Source: Epiperipatus broadwayi (taxonomy: Eukaryota > Onychophora > Udeonychophora > Euonychophora > Peripatidae). Taken from it: a stretch of 64,000 bases of DNA. Under the pieces are notes generated by a model. It did no database searches. It was not told where the DNA came from and saw only the letters and a list, made by a program, of their open reading frames with translations. The translations under genes were made by a program, and so were the position numbers. The stretch spans positions 8,725,852 to 8,789,851 of the forward strand of contig JAQFVV010006220.1 in assembly GCA_028023455.1 (NCBI GenBank), read 5' to 3'. Positions 51,701-63,730 of this stretch are shown here, one piece after another. Every line of letters starts with the position of its first letter. The stretch's first letter is position 1.

Positions 51701-52561
51701 TAGGCAATAATTGATTGTATATCACTCTATTCTTTAATCATTTTATTAAGCTTGTATAATCAATAGTTACTATGTGATAATATGAAATATTTCTTTATAA
51801 TATCTCATAGCTATTAAGCTTCCTAAGAGAACTGCTTTTGCTTTATTTCTCAGTTTTACTACTAATATTTAATTTTCTTAAAACAATTTTATATAGACAA
51901 CAAAAACAAGTTTGTCATAAACTATATCTCTCATGACTTTGATTATAATGGTTACTGAGATCTCACTTCATCAAGATATAATCAATCATAATTTTCAAAA
52001 GATTGAATATACATATGATTTATAATCTATAAACAATTACATCTGCGCTTCTTATATGGGAAAAAATATCAAAAACAATAAATATAACTTTAATGCAATT
52101 TTGGGGACAAGAAATCTTGTCAAAGACAAATATCATATTCAAAAATAAAAGAAATAATAGAAATTGATACATTTTATTGCATATGTTTCACAATGCATTC
52201 AACTGAGCACTATTAGATTTACTATACATTACTGAGTTTATGTTATTAATGAACCATGCTTCTTTTATTTTTTGTTTCTTGTCATTATATTTATTGAAAA
52301 AAATTATGAAAATGTATAAAAATAATATACAACTATATATGGAGTTGTTGAGAGTTAAGACGTTTTTGTGCAAAATGATTAATTTACTTAGAGTTTTAAA
52401 GTAACATTTCCAGTCCTTATTTCTATAATATTTGGTTGGTTTATAACAATTCAGTTTTAAATACATCTGATGAATGATATTTCTTTAATATGATGATAAT
52501 AATTCTATTACATAATATAATCAATATACATTTTAATATATAATATTATCCAAATTTAGTC
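48736..52561. other. nompC intron, nothing firmly recognised
   Basis: Very A+T-rich with several TA dinucleotide runs, for example near 50272-50291, 50414-50430 and 51377-51391. A tRNA-like scrap may lie at about 51620-51700. Open frame 52188-52466 (minus) has no recognisable domain. Confidence 0.45.
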
Positions 52562-52664
52562 AATTCATGCCTCATGGTATTATTGTTCAACAATGAAAAG
52601 AAAAAAGAAATACCCCCTTTTTCTGTTCCTTGTTGAATAATGATACAAGCTGGCATGAAGTAAT
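52562..52664. repeat. short hairpin near a nompC splice donor
   Basis: The left arm 52562-52602 (AATTCATGCCTCATGGTATT and TTGTTCAACAATGAA) pairs with the right arm 52621-52664 (TTCCTTGTTGAATAATGATA and GCTGGCATGAAGTAA). The arms are about 42 bases with a few mismatches. The hairpin starts about 100 bases beyond the donor of the exon at 52762-52860. Confidence 0.7.
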
Positions 52665-52761
52665 AGGATTTGAGAAATGTTATGTGTATTATAATTATTC
52701 TGTATAGTTTTCAAGTTAGCAAGAATGTGGAAATTTTCTATATATATGTAAAAAAACACAC

Positions 52762-52860
52762 TTTGTTTGGCATATGCAGAGGTACTCCTTTCTTCAAAAA
52801 AGTCAGAGCAGTTTCAGGATGCCCACATTGTGCAGCAATATGCATTAAAGTACTTCCATC
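52762..52860 (-). CDS. nompC: nompC ankyrin exon 1 of 4 in the window
   Basis: This exon is 99 nt and encodes 33 residues, from DGSTLMHIAAQCGHPE to GVPLHMPNK, a complete ankyrin repeat with the TLMHIAA helix and the GHPE turn. On the minus strand it is preceded by TTATTTTATAG and followed by GTGTGTTTTT. The GT donor is therefore present but lacks the usual purine-A-G context. Identity rests on the close match to the insect NOMPC repeat that begins DGSTLMHIA and ends with HMPNK. The exon begins and ends in phase 0, so it can be spliced or skipped without shifting frame. A plus-strand open frame across it (52670-52876) is only its antisense shadow. The preceding exon was not found in the remaining 11 kb to the right end of the window. 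Confidence 0.88.
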
Positions 52861-53141
52861 CTATAAAATAATATAATTCAATAATGAGCATAGATAATAT
52901 TAGGCCAGAAATAAAAATTCTTTAAAATAAAAATACTTAAAATAATTAAATAAATTACATAAAATTGAATTATAGCTAGTTACATAAAATATTGAAATAT
53001 ACAAACATAAATTCCAATATTATAAATAACTTATTAAATGATAATTCAATTTGATTTACTTACATAAGTTATATATAATATTAAAATTTTTATACATATA
53101 ATTATTATATTAAAAGTCTAAAGCTAAATTAGTCAATAAAA
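52861..53141. other. nompC intron, nothing recognised
   Basis: A+T-rich sequence between the exon and the long palindrome. Confidence 0.5.
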
Positions 53142-53726
53142 TAATCAAAATTACCAACAAATTCACAACTCAACAAGACTAGCCAAAAAAAAAACAACAA
53201 CTCTAAAATACAACCAATGATTTTATTATTACAAGCAGACTTCTCAAGAATATAAACAATTACAAAATGACAACATATTTAAACTAAACATTACTCATAA
53301 TTCCACTTACATTCTATACATCCTTAAGATTAAAAGAACTTTTAAATAAGTTAATTGCTTCAGATTCATAAATTTTTAATAATAAAGATTCTTTGATTCT
53401 TTTTTTATTTCATTTTTCTATTAATTTTGATGATGCTAAGGTTGTCTTCTTTGAGAAAAATGAAATAAAAAGAGGAATTAAAGAATCTTTATTATTAAAA
53501 ATTTATGATTCTGAAACAATTAACTTATTTAAAGTTCTTTTAATATTAAGTATGTATGAAATGTAAGTGAAATTGTGGGTAATATTAGTTTAAATATATT
53601 GTTGTTATTTTTTAGTTCTTTATACTTGAGAAACCTGCTTGTAGAAGTGAAATTATTGATTAATGTTTTAGAGTATTTTTGTGTGGATAATCTGGTTGAG
53701 TTGTGAATTTGGGATAATTTTGATTA
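53142..53726. repeat. long palindromic element, arms about 285 bp
   Basis: The left arm from 53142 (TAATCAAAATTACCAACAAA) is matched, reversed and complemented, by the right arm ending near 53726. Shared stretches include AATTCACAACTCAAC, TACAAGCAG, TTTCTCAAG, ATATTTAAACTAA, AATAAGTTAATTG and CATAAATTTTTAATAATAAA. The loop is about 30 bases near 53425-53455 (TGATGATGCTAAGGTTG). Arms differ at many sites and by small gaps, so this is a diverged natural inverted repeat and not an assembly fold-back. A transcript through it would form a long double-stranded hairpin. Identity is unknown; a foldback/MITE-like element is likely. Confidence 0.85.
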
Positions 53727-53849
53727 TATAATTATTAATAAACTACACATTAAAAATTGACAATAAAGTTATTAGGTCTGAATTAAGAAGTTTAGAGTAA
53801 ATTAAATTAAGCATATACATAAATTTTTATATTAAATAATGAATCCCTT

Positions 53850-53960
53850 GACATTTGATTAATACATCTACCTTTTTGACCATGACCCTGAAATTTGAAT
53901 CTAGACCAGATAAACCATTGACATTTTTCAGGTATTAACTATTAAAATATTGGTTGGTAA
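53850..53960 (+). repeat. tRNA-like SINE, second type
   Basis: TGATTAATACATCTACCTTT is the box-A-like part and GACCCTGAAATTTGAATCTA the box-B-like part, followed by AAACCATTGACATTTTTCAG as in the 41.3 kb copy. Confidence 0.55.
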
Positions 53961-54505
53961 ATAGATATCTAACTATTCTTAAATAAATGATAAAGTTCTA
54001 AGTTAATCTATTTTGATCAGATGGGTATTGATGTGCTAAATGTAAAAACATTACATATAATTATAATATTTTACTATTTTATCACTAGTTTCATGTCCAT
54101 CATGCTCCTATAGGCAATAAATATGTAGCTTGTTTTATCGTTATCTTTAATAATAATAAAAATATTATATTGAAATACAGATGCAGTGTATATACTTAAC
54201 CTAGATGTATCAACTCTATCCCCTTTAATTAAAATATTATATCAAATTATATCTTTTTGTTTGTTAAACATTACATACATAAACAGATTTAATTTTTAAA
54301 ATACCAAGAAAAAAACCTAATTTGAACTATAGCAATATTCACAAATTTTCTTTAAGAGTTTTAACTAATCATTAGATTTAATATCAATTGTCAATTCTTT
54401 AGCTTACACAATATATGTTAAAACTGTAGTAGCTCTCTACTTTGCTGCATCTACAACAAACTTAAATAATAATAATTACCCAATTATAGTATATTTAAAT
54501 TCCCC
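53961..54505. other. nompC intron, nothing recognised
   Basis: A+T-rich; no feature supported. Confidence 0.5.
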
Positions 54506-55065
54506 GTATTCAAACTGTTGTTTGGCTTTTGGCAAACACTTCTAACTTTATCTTAGTATTTGAGTTAAAATTTAAATATACTACCATCTGGTAATCAGTG
54601 ATTATTCAATTCTAGAAAAGATGACACTAGAGAGCTGTTCCTCTTTTATCAAACATGGGATAAGTTAAATAATAGATCTATTATTATTAATATTTATATC
54701 CAAGATAAAAATATGCCAACATTTAAAAAGAACTAAGGGTAATAAAACGTATAGTTACTGACCTGGATTCAGATTTATATACCTATCAAGCACATTGGCT
54801 TGTTTTCAAAACCTTAGATGTTTTGAATCTTTTAGCTTAAATATTAAAATAGAATTAATGGTATATTTTCTAAATGCATATTTGCATTATTTCCAGTTTT
54901 GAATCCCAAGTCTCATTGATAAAGACAAAATCTAAAAACTAGCATGGGCATGGTTTTTAAATCCACTGCCATCTATTGATTACTAATTACTCAAGCTTAT
55001 TAGAAGTAACACTGGAGTAGATAATTTCTCTTGTTATAATAATTACTAGAAATTAAGAAAATGAA
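54506..55065 (+). repeat. dispersed repeat family, two adjacent copies
   Basis: The first piece (54506-54700) has TACCATCTGGTAATCAGTGA and TCCTCTTTTATCAAACATGG. The second (about 54750-55045) has CTGGATTCAGATTTATATAC, AGTCTCATTGATAAAGACAA, ACTGCCATCTATTGATTACT and AAGTAACACTGGAGTAGATA. The second is closely paralleled at 57.79-58.10 kb. Confidence 0.65.
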
Positions 55066-56364
55066 ATGACTTTTTGATGCATGAAAATTTAAACTCTTAC
55101 AATTAAAATAGAGATTCATTATGTTGCTCTAAATTTATATATTCCAAGAATCTATGGAATACATTTTCTAAATTATAGAAACAAATCAGATATTTAAATC
55201 CTTAAAAAATTAATATTATTATTATCACAGCTTATTATTGATGTGAAACAATAAAATGTATAAAATTAATAGAAATTAATGAGCTTAGTATAAGCACTAA
55301 GAACATAGATGCATTCATATATTATCTTTTACAGCTCTCAGATATGTATTTGCACTAGGAAGCAATTATGTTATTTACAAAATGTGACGATAAAATTCAA
55401 AAAGTTTTCAGCCAGATGACAAACAGCAACATTAGCTGCACTGAATTTTATATTCCCAAATTTTTTACATAATCGTTGAAAATGTAAAAATAAAAATGAA
55501 AATCATCATTATTATTACATGCTGAAAGAAATTAAATTTTCTAAATATTAACTGAAATATTTTGATTCTTTCCTAACTATAAAATACCAATATGGAAGTT
55601 TTGGTAATTATTTGTAGGATTAATAGCTATTGAATTTAATAAAACTTTTGATTAGAGTAAGAAAAACATGTAAAACATATTTATAAGATATGAGTTTATT
55701 TTCAAAAATTTCAAATTTGAAATTGTAACTACTTTAAATTAAGTAACTATTCTTATAATTCTTAAAAATGATTTATATAATAAAAATTGTATTCAGATAA
55801 TAATTTATTTACATTATCTGCATGGATAAATAAATAAATGCAGTTTCATTCTTTTTGTATTGCTTATATTATATAAATCTCCAAAGTAGTCATTTTTTCA
55901 TTACTCTTTTTATAATACTTTTTAATTCAATTATCTGACAATTTCAATTGTCTCTCAGTTTTCAGAGCTGTAAAATACTACAGTATAATATTATTTCTTG
56001 TTTATTTAAATAAGACATACAATAAAATTATTTTGATATTTTTATATATAATAACACATTTTGTTTTTATATAAATTTTTATTTTAAATACGTATGTATA
56101 TTATTTTTGAATTTGTTTAATATATATACATATATATTGCTATATTATATTTATACATAGTAAATCAACTCATTTTTTATTTCTTTTGTACAATGTTCAA
56201 AAAATATTGAATACTATGAGACATTATCAGAAAGAAAGGCACTATTTAAATGATCTAGATATACTATATATAATATTATAATAACTCTATTCATTAATTT
56301 GTAATGCAAACTTATAATTTGTTTAATATCATAGCATGTAAGTATTTTATATATATATATAAAC
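55066..56364. other. nompC intron, nothing recognised
   Basis: A+T-rich; no open frame, RNA or named repeat supported. Confidence 0.5.
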
Positions 56365-56660
56365 ATATAAGGGATTTGAACACAAACTTTCAAATTCCCT
56401 TTAGCTATCCACTTTGTCTCTGATACACATTACTACATACATGTGAAAAAGATAAATAATCTCCAATAGACATGTTTTGTGCTGAACCAACTCTCATCAG
56501 TTGATCCAAATCATCATCTGAAGATATTTTCTATCTTAATATAAACTGATCATAAACCATATATGTATGGTTTATGTGTATCAGGTTGTATGAGATAGAT
56601 TGAATAGCTAAAAGAAGCTTGAAAGTTTCTATTCAAATCTTCTATAATTACATCTAAACT
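56365..56660. repeat. foldback element, second copy of the 19.5-20.2 kb family
   Basis: GGGATTTGAACACAAACTTT, TATCCACTTTGTC, CTACATACATGTGAAAAAGA, AACTCTCATCAGTTGATCCA and CAAATCATC follow the order of the left arm at 19.54 kb. A short right arm (CTTGAAAGTTTCTATTCAAA, about 56.62 kb) is the reverse complement of the left end. Most of the right arm and loop are lost. Confidence 0.7.
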
Positions 56661-57785
56661 CCAAGTATATAAATTATATGTTTATTCAAATATTATATAA
56701 ATAAATTTATAATAGTAAGAAAATCAAGTCATACATCATGTGACTTAACTTATTAAGCTTGTACTATAAATGTAATATAATGAGCATGCTAATTATAAAT
56801 TTTGCATTACAAATCAATGAATAAAATTAATATTAAAATTAAAATAAACAGTGTATATAAATATATACATATTAAACAATTTAAAAAGTAATATACATAA
56901 TATGCATTAAAATAACAAAATGTTATATAAATAATAAAAAATGTGTATGAATACATCTGTGTATGTATAAAAAAAAATAAAAATTTATTTTATGTTTGTT
57001 CAAATAAACAAGAAATAATGTAATACAAATATAGATCATAACTCTGAAGAAGAATACTAAACAGTTAACACTATCCGATAACAGAATAAAAACCATTGTC
57101 AAAAATGCAAAGAAGAGTAAATTTTTTTAGAGATTTATGAAAACAATTGTTATTAAAGAACACTGGGATTAACAGTAATTACATGGAAAATTTAAAATAT
57201 ACATACAGTTATTAATTTTGTCTTGGGTTCAAAATATATAAATTAATTATAAACAATATATATTGATCTAATGAGAAAACCAAGAACTATTTCCTGTAAT
57301 TAACAATCCTTCACTAAGGAGAACTGTATCAGCCAAGACATATACCAATGTTGTCATAATTATTACAAGAAATATTAAAATTTCCCTCTCATATAAGCAG
57401 TTATTTAAAAATTCTCCAATAATTATTGGCTTATCAATTTTTCTTAATAAGTCTTTTACTTGGCAATTGCATTTCACAATTTTTTTCCCTTTGTATTTTT
57501 CATTTTATCATAAAATTTCTAACCATTTTATATATTTTTCTCAAAATCTATTTTTAAGGAAATGGTATAATAAAATATAAAATCACATCATTATTAAACT
57601 CATTCAATTATCATTTATTTTATTTTACTACACAGACAAAAATCACTAACTCAGTTAATCACTGAATATTCAAATTTATAATAAATGGAACTAAAATAGA
57701 GAGTTGTTTTTGTTTTATGTTAATTTGTATGCTGAAGAATTAAGTGATTGTTGCTATTAATCTGCCTATGGTTAATAAGAACTTG
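56661..57785. other. nompC intron, nothing firmly recognised
   Basis: A+T-rich. It holds a CTGAAGAAGAATACT motif at 57044, related to the one at 40.1 kb. Open frame 57268-57477 (minus) has no recognisable domain. Confidence 0.45.
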
Positions 57786-58105
57786 AGAAAACTAAAATAT
57801 ATACATACTGAACTGGAATCAGATTTATATAACTGTTCAAATAAATTGATTTGGATTCAAAATCTTAAACTGATTTGAATTTTAGTTATTATCTTGAAGG
57901 ATAGTATGGAATTAAGGATAATTTTTAAATACATTACTGCATTCCTTGCTTTGATTTCTAAGCCTCATTGATAAAGGCAAAAGCTAAAACCAGTTTGAGG
58001 ATGAGGAGTTAAAATATAAGCAATTACTGATTTTTCAAGTTTACAGTTGTTGGCACAAGAGTAAATAGGTGTTCTTGTTTTATCATATAATGTATGAGCC
58101 GAGGT
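57786..58105 (+). repeat. dispersed repeat family member
   Basis: ACTGGAATCAGATTTATATA, GCCTCATTGATAAAGGCAAA, AGCTAAAACCAGTTTGAGGA and GTTCTTGTTTTATCATATAA are in the same order as in the 54.75-55.05 kb copy. This is the best-preserved form of the central motif. Open frame 58024-58254 (minus) overlaps it and is not supported. Confidence 0.7.
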
Positions 58106-61055
58106 ATTAGGTTATCTGTTGTTATTGTTAATTTAATTATTAAAGATATACTGACATATTGCTCTCCATGGTGCATAATAATAAGCCTTACAATTAATGA
58201 GATAAATAAAACCATATTAGCAGGCACACTGATTTCCTGAGAAAAGACTTTCAATTTAATATAAAAATACAGGATTTTTCAACTCAACTAATAATACTTT
58301 TATTTATTATTATTAAAAAAGGAATGTTATACTAATATCACTGATTCACAATTAAAACTTAGACTGAAATACAGTATTAAAATAATCAGTTAATCTCTCA
58401 AAGAATCATAACATAAAAGCAGTATTTTTCTTTTGTGATTTATCTTAATAACTAAATATCAGATTCTCTGCTAAGCTAAGCACATGCCTAACTTGTCAAA
58501 TTTCTATATGCAATCAAGGAGTGTGTGTAATAAATAATTTAGATATGCACTCAAAACTATTAAAGATAAATTATATACCCTCAAATACTATTGATTTTAT
58601 AGAAACTCCTTTCATTATATATACATTAATTAAACATTAGACAGATAATAAATTTCTTTCTGGCGAAACCACTATGTCCAAGTATAATATTAATCTAAAA
58701 AAATTAAAGTTTTTTTCTACTAGTTAAACTAATTACTACTGTTCTAATAGAAGTATATAAAAGCTTTAAATTTCTATGAAATTTTACTTTGAATTAGTCA
58801 AAATATTTAAACTAATTTAATATAAATTTAATTATTATAAATTTTTCTTATTTCTTTATAAATTCTTAATATAAGCCAATTTTGTAAATATGGAATAATC
58901 ATATTTAATAAGACTGTTAATACACAAATGATTAGAGCTGACATCTCTTCGAGATTTATTAATAACTTTACTCATGTTTTTCAGTATAAATGGAAGTACA
59001 GATAGTGTAAAAAGTTTTTGACTCACTAAAATATATATAACTTTTTTTTATTTTTTAATATATTTTTTTTGTTACCTTAAATACAAGAATGTAAACAATA
59101 AGTTATTTAAACAGAATGACTCAACCATCCATGTAGCTAAGTGTCTAATGATTACTTTGAGACAGCACTTTATTGAATGTCACATTAGTTTGTTTTTTTA
59201 TTAAGTGTGAAAAACAATATTCTTTTAATTGTGCCAAAAATTTTAAATATCCAAAAGCATTCATTTTTATTTTGTTTTTTTATGATGATATAAGAGACAG
59301 TTAAAATATAAAAGAGGCACTAATAAAACCACATGATGTTTAATGCATTTGGTTATCTATATTAATCTGAATTTATATGTACAATTTTATTAAATAAATT
59401 CCATCTAAATAATTTATGATGAAAAATACCAATGCCAAAATGTGTAGTCATAATGAAATAAGCTAATCCAAGAAATAACCATATAAAAATGGGTTTCACC
59501 CACTTTTGAGTAAACTTACACAAAGATGGCTAATAAAACTTAAAGAATCAGGTCATTATCAAAGCAAAATATAATTGCAGTTCCATATAAGTATATTAAT
59601 ACTATGTCCAAGCAGTCACATTACTTTATAAAATAATTATTTGCTTTATGTTAGCTGTGAATAATATTTAATGATATTTATCAAAAATAAAAGATTAGCC
59701 AATATAATTACATGCCACTGGCCACATATGGAATGCATCTAAAAATAAAAGTCACTTTCTTTAATAGTTAGAAAGATTTGTCAATCATTTATAAATAATC
59801 GAACAACAAATATCATATGATAGTAAAAAAAAACAAAAGATGATTGTTGGTTGAAAAGTACATTAGACGAAGAAGTTTTAAGATTTATTAATACCATGTT
59901 TCTTATCTAAATGCCATAAGTCATAAATTAATTTAACAACTTGAAGAAAATAGCACTTGATGTGGATATAATAGTATTACTATATAGTATCTATTGATTG
60001 TTAAAGTTTATAATAAATGACTTTGGAGTAGAGTGAAAAATTATAATATTACATATCAAATATTTTTAACACACACAAGACTAATATATACATTCCTAAA
60101 TTTAAACACGAGATTGTATGTGTTAATAAGATGACAGATAATGGCAAATTTGAATACATAGTGAGAAAATCTAACATTATTAAAAAGCTTGTCTTTGAAA
60201 AAAAATGGATGGACACTATTCACATGGTCATTTTCTAATGTGATGAATAGATGAGATTAAGCAAGTCACTGGCTAATATTGCCATAAAATGTTACATAAT
60301 TAGTTTAGTGAGATTTTACATACAGCTTGAAATTATGAAGTATAGAGGAAGGCAATAAAGTTCTTCACTGATTCAACTACACCCTTTTGAGAATTACATG
60401 GAAGAGATGAGCATGACATTTGGAAGCAAGTAAATTCACATAAATCAAGTTGGATCTTTTTCTTTTTAATTCTTAAAAATTGGTATAAGATGAAATAACA
60501 TTTTTAACACTAAATTTTATTTTTTAAGTTATTTTATTTTATGCAAAAAACAAAAAAACAAAAACAATAAATCCTACAAGTAATTTCGTTAAAGCAAATT
60601 TGAGATTTGCAAAACATTTTTCTCATTGAAAAAAGATTGTGGAACAAAAAAGGCTGAAAACTTCTGATTGACAAAAAATATTTTTAAATAGGACATTTAA
60701 GCTACAATTTGTTCTGCATGAAAACTATTATTCTGTGAAAGATCAATTCTGTAATTAAATGCTACACAAGTATCAAAGTAAAGAGTGATAAGATTTAAAT
60801 TGTTAAATTGAGTTTTTTTTCCCTTTTTTCTTAACAAATGTTTCAACAAGCTTTATCTCATTTCCCATTTCTGAATAAAAAACTAAAAAGCAAGTCCTAC
60901 ATATCAACTTAAAACTTTCTTTAACATCTTCAGACCCAAAGCCATGGATGCATTTATAACAGAACAATAATTAAACTCTAATTAAATTAGTGGCAGGAGA
61001 TACCATCATATTCTGTGAAATAATAAATCAAAAACAGTTCACCAGAATAATCAAT
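58106..61055. other. nompC intron, nothing firmly recognised
   Basis: A+T-rich and nearly free of open frames. A tRNA-like scrap may lie at about 59120-59180. No upstream ankyrin exon was found here. Confidence 0.5.
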
Positions 61056-61335
61056 GGTATAAAATCCTTATATTTAGTATTTGAATCCTATCCTTAGACT
61101 AATTTCTTTCTTTGCTAGACATAAAATTCAAAGTTGGAAGATATTCACATGAACATTCAATAACCATACTTTACCTATCAAACTTAAAACCTGAAATTCA
61201 AATCAGTCTAAGATTTTAAACCCAACTTTTTGACTAATTCATATAGATCTAAAATCAATTCAGCTTTTCAAAATTTTTTAAATTTTGAATTTCAGGCCTC
61301 ACTAATGAAGGCAAAATTCATATATCAGAAAATGA
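61056..61335. repeat. dispersed repeat family member with both orientations
   Basis: The left part TTGAATCCTATCCTTAGACT with TTTCTTTGCTAGAC parallels 18.70 kb (reverse form). The right part TTCAGGCCTCACTAATGAAG parallels the forward form. It is therefore either two joined copies or an inverted-arm form as at 2.0-2.5 kb. Confidence 0.55.
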
Positions 61336-61978
61336 GGTTCAAATATTTAAAATAGAAATTTTTTTGTATCTGTAATTATTAATAACTCTATCTTATTCTA
61401 GTTAATAATGAAGTGAAGTGCTTTTGTCTTATTAGTTAAACTGGTAAAATGGTGGGTTTTTTTTAAATAATGAATGTAATATTAAGAAGAAATATTTTCT
61501 TTTTTCCAAGTCTTATCATTGCTCTTTTAAAAAATATACCAATCATTTTCTATGAAAAATAGATAAAAATAGAAATTATGCTTTGTACATGGCAGAGTTG
61601 AATAGAAATAAATAGTTAGCCCTTGATACCCTATAGACGATTTTTCTAAAGAAACATTTCCCCCACAATTTAATATAAATCAAAATTCTCTTATGTGAAA
61701 AAAATCTCTGATTTGGCATATATTGGCTTTCCCAAGCAATTTAAAATAGTTGAATTATGATGGTTGTAATAACAGCACTTTCTAAAACAATGGCAAAGAA
61801 AAAGAAAACATTTGGAAAAAAAATCCATAGTCAATTTTCTTAAACAATTATGTATATAAAAATAATAGTTAAGAATACAAACATTTCACTTATAATTCAA
61901 GTTGTTCAATTTAATTTATGGACTTCATCTTCACATCCATTATCTTTTTTGCTATATTTACTTACACTGCTAACTTTT
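61336..61978. other. sequence flanking the hAT relic, nothing recognised
   Basis: A+T-rich. GGCAGAGTTGAATAGAAATA near 61590 could be one end of the hAT element, but no matching end was identified on the other side. Confidence 0.4.
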
Positions 61979-63730
61979 TTAATCACTTTCTTTAATTTTT
62001 ATATAAAATTTTAAGCATAAAATATTTTTAGAATTATAAACTGCATTCAAAATATCATAGGCAGACGAAATTTTCAATTTATTTCTTTTTTGGTTCACTG
62101 TCTGTTGATCATGGAAAATATTTTCTACATTAGCATTTTGATCAGGTAGTATTATAACAAAAAAGAATGACAAAAGTTTAATAATTTACTACAAAACTTA
62201 ATAATATTTGTTTTAAAATATTCTGTTCATTTGAGGCAGGAAATGAAAAATTTAAAATTTTCTAAATTGAGATTTTTTTTTTTTACAAATATTTTTAAAA
62301 TGTGAACTTGGTTGAAACATTCTACATTATCTACATAATGTTTTTAAGTCAAAAAATATCAAATTTCCAACTTCTTCCCATGATGGAATCCTACATAATT
62401 TCATCCAAGTAAAACTTAAAATTTGATAGTGATTATAATATATGTAACTTCAAATATTCATATGATTATTTTATAACAATTAATGTATTTTAAATTGAAT
62501 TTATATATTTTTACATTACAATTTTTTTTTTTTTTACTTTCATACAAAACTGATTTAACTTTGGTTGGAAAAATGATTCTTCATATCTATGATTCAATCC
62601 ACTTGCAAATGAATTCGTTACAGCTATTATTTCTAATAAAAAATTCTGCTTGATTTTTATTTGTAATATTTTCTAAATAAAAAATATGCATTAAGAAATC
62701 CATAATAGCTAAATAAACTTTACTAAAATCTTCTTCAACAAATAATTTTAATAGAAGGAAAGAGTTGTCAAATGAAAAAAAATGCTTTTAAAGTTAAAAT
62801 AAATTTTCAAAATTTTTTTGCAGCAGAATGAAATGATAACCAGCACATTTGGAATGTTTAAATAAAACTACAAATGAAATATTCACTTTTTTTTTTTTGC
62901 AAAGATTCTGCCCTGATGATATAAATAGAAAAAAAATATATTAAGTTTTAAAATATCCATGCTGGAATTGTAAAGAATATTAACAGAACAATTAATTTCT
63001 ATTAATTTTTTTTTCAAATTTCATTTTAAAATGTTTGTAGTCATTGTTTTTCTCAGATTTATTTAATCCTTCAAAATGAGTATTACAGTTGTCTGCAGAA
63101 AATGCAAATATTTTTCTATAATACTGTATTTTTTAAAAAAACATGATTTCAATTGTTTATTTATTGTCACTGTGTTTCATTTAACAAAAACATTAAATCA
63201 ATCATTTTTGTTATTATGCCATTATTTTTGTCAAAAAACTGAATGAAGACTGGAAACATTTATGTGTTGCCCCATGATTATTTCCATCAATTGTAACTGT
63301 TAAAATAATATTTGGGGATAATAATTGCATTATATTTTCAGTACAATAAAAAGCATGGCATTATTTATGATTCAATTTATGTTTATTTTTACAGATAAAA
63401 TCCATTTAGTTATCTCTGAATCAGCAAAAAATGTTATCCAGCAGATTATTTATACAAGTGATAGAGTATCAGGGATGAAAACTTCTCTATAAAAATCACA
63501 TATAAATTTATAAGTAATACCTACATAAAGTGTTCTTTGCATTTTTAATAAAAATGTTGTTCTAAATTGTCATTGTCTTTGTGTGCAACTGAAATGATTA
63601 GATTACAAAATGTACATATTACTTCGTTTTGCTTAGTCATTTTGGGAACTATATATTTTTTTTAAAAAGCACCTAATAAATTAGATTCTGTGTCTGTTTA
63701 TGTACCATTTGTGATGTCAACTTTCATAAA
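61979..63730 (-). pseudogene. hAT transposase relic, second type
   Basis: Decayed minus-strand transposase gene. N-terminal part: YIVPKMTKQNEVICTFCNLI, then SVAHKDNDNLEQHF and KCKEHF (about 63.55-63.65 kb), a C2H2-type finger of the kind that opens these transposases (C..C...H....H). Middle: FADSEITKW near 63.4 kb, and LLKLFVEEDFSKVYLAIMDF near 62.7 kb. C-terminus: ILPDQNANVENIFHDQQTVN, then QKRNKLKISSAYDILNAVYN (62.03-62.16 kb). This corresponds to the hAT dimerisation motif that usually reads LPHSNAAVERVFS...KT..RNRL...T...LL..K. Stops and frame changes throughout show it is inactive. It lies on the same strand as nompC but upstream in the intron, and it is unrelated to the BED-type relic at 10.8-13.2 kb. 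Confidence 0.7.

Noticed and set aside
52670-52876. 68-codon plus-strand frame
   Set aside because: Antisense shadow of the nompC ankyrin exon at 52762-52860.
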